A stretch of 6,450 nt of DNA from Deltaproteobacteria bacterium. GTDB lineage: Bacteria > Desulfobacterota > Desulfobacteria > Desulfobacterales > UBA11574. Where the stretch lies: positions 1-6,450 of the forward strand of contig JAFDCA010000493.1 in assembly GCA_019313025.1 (NCBI GenBank), read 5' to 3'. The translations under genes and the position numbers were made by a program. The notes beneath the pieces were generated by a model. That model saw only the letters and a program-made list of their open reading frames with translations. It searched no databases and was not told the origin of the DNA. Positions 6,090-6,450 of the stretch are shown here, piece by piece (within the stretch, counting starts at the first letter, position 1; every line of letters starts with the position of its first letter).

Positions 6090-6229
6090 AGACCTTTGAA
6101 AAAACTCCCTTTTTGCCCAATTTCTGTGTCAGACTCAAATTTTAATCCTCGAAATACTCAATGTATGTCTGTGGCTAAAATTTTCGTCTTTCTTGAAATT
6201 GAATAAAAATGAACATTTTTCAAAGGTCT
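6090..6229. mobile_element. 140-bp MITE-like element with 14-bp terminal inverted repeats
   Basis: AGACCTTTGAAAAA (6090-6103) is a perfect inverted repeat of 6216-6229. Inside, AAATTTTA (6137-6144) pairs with 6176-6183 and AGAC (6131-6134) with GTCT (6186-6189), giving a second nested stem. No coding frame fills it and there is no transposase, so it would be non-autonomous. I see no target-site duplication at its edges (AAAG on the left, TGAC on the right), so the exact ends are uncertain. Its left end lies 3 bases after the nadA stop, and it may form the 3' end of the nadA transcript. From memory, such AGACCTTTGAAAAA-ended elements resemble dispersed repeats of Desulfobacterales genomes, which I could not check. 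Confidence 0.72.
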
Positions 6230-6261
6230 TGACGAAAAGGTTCTGTTGTATTTCAAGAAGC

Positions 6262-6441
6262 GTTATAGCAGTTGCCAAAAATATGTTCCGATTGAATGAA
6301 TAACGGTCACAATTTACCGCACGCCGCCGGATGATTTCGTTTAGGTCGGGAAGCTGTCTGAGAAAATTAGAGCGCGTTAAAGAGAACATCTTTTAGATTT
6401 TTCAAATTAAAAAATAAAATCAAACTACTGAACGATATTCT
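6262..6441 (-). repeat. Right copy of the 180-bp long inverted repeat
   Basis: The reverse complement of this segment aligns without gaps to 1-180 with 11 mismatches. Its inner end (GTTATAGC) is 32 bp beyond the MITE-like element, and 9 further bases follow it to the window edge. With its partner it brackets about 6.1 kb holding the kinase, regulator, lolA and nadA. An 84-codon minus-strand frame (from 6389) crosses it but runs on into the MITE-like element, so it is treated as non-coding. Confidence 0.9.
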
Positions 6442-6450
6442 AAAGCGCCA

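Overview
The window looks like chromosomal DNA from an anaerobic Desulfobacterota (deltaproteobacterial) organism, probably from the Desulfobacterales. This rests on moderate-to-low GC, a sigma54-dependent two-component pair of the ZraS/ZraR (HydH/HydG) type, a short-form NadA, and intergenic DNA crowded with palindromic repeats. The taxonomic placement is inference from general resemblance, not a search result.

Layout: (1) positions 1-180 are the left copy of a 180-bp repeat whose inverted partner lies at 6262-6441, so the pair brackets all the genes. (2) Positions 271-494 form a regulatory region with two identical-arm palindromes (TGGATA-N5-TATCCA, centres 41 bp apart), a hairpin with an IHF-like site, and a near-consensus -24/-12 sigma54 promoter just before the kinase. 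(3) Positions 495-3628 hold a membrane histidine kinase and an NtrC-family response regulator with overlapping stop and start codons. (4) Positions 3629-3934 are intergenic and carry a 72-bp inverted-repeat element and small palindromes. (5) Positions 3935-4642 encode LolA, the periplasmic lipoprotein carrier. (6) Positions 4643-5184 contain no gene. They hold a purine-rich tract and a 186-bp multi-stem palindrome flanked by two CCACGG hairpins. (7) Positions 5185-6087 encode quinolinate synthase NadA. (8) Positions 6090-6229 are a 140-bp MITE-like element with 14-bp perfect terminal inverted repeats, followed by the right repeat copy.

The kinase and regulator probably form an autoregulated sigma54 circuit: the sensor has a Met/His-rich periplasmic segment suggesting metal (Cu or Zn) sensing, the regulator keeps its GAFTGA sigma54-contact loop, and the paired palindromes upstream of a -24/-12 promoter are the obvious candidate enhancers. 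lolA and nadA look like independent housekeeping genes separated by repeat-rich spacers. I see no phage, CRISPR, tRNA, rRNA or transposase gene. The unexplained content is in the non-coding repeats and the regulatory architecture, not in a novel protein system.
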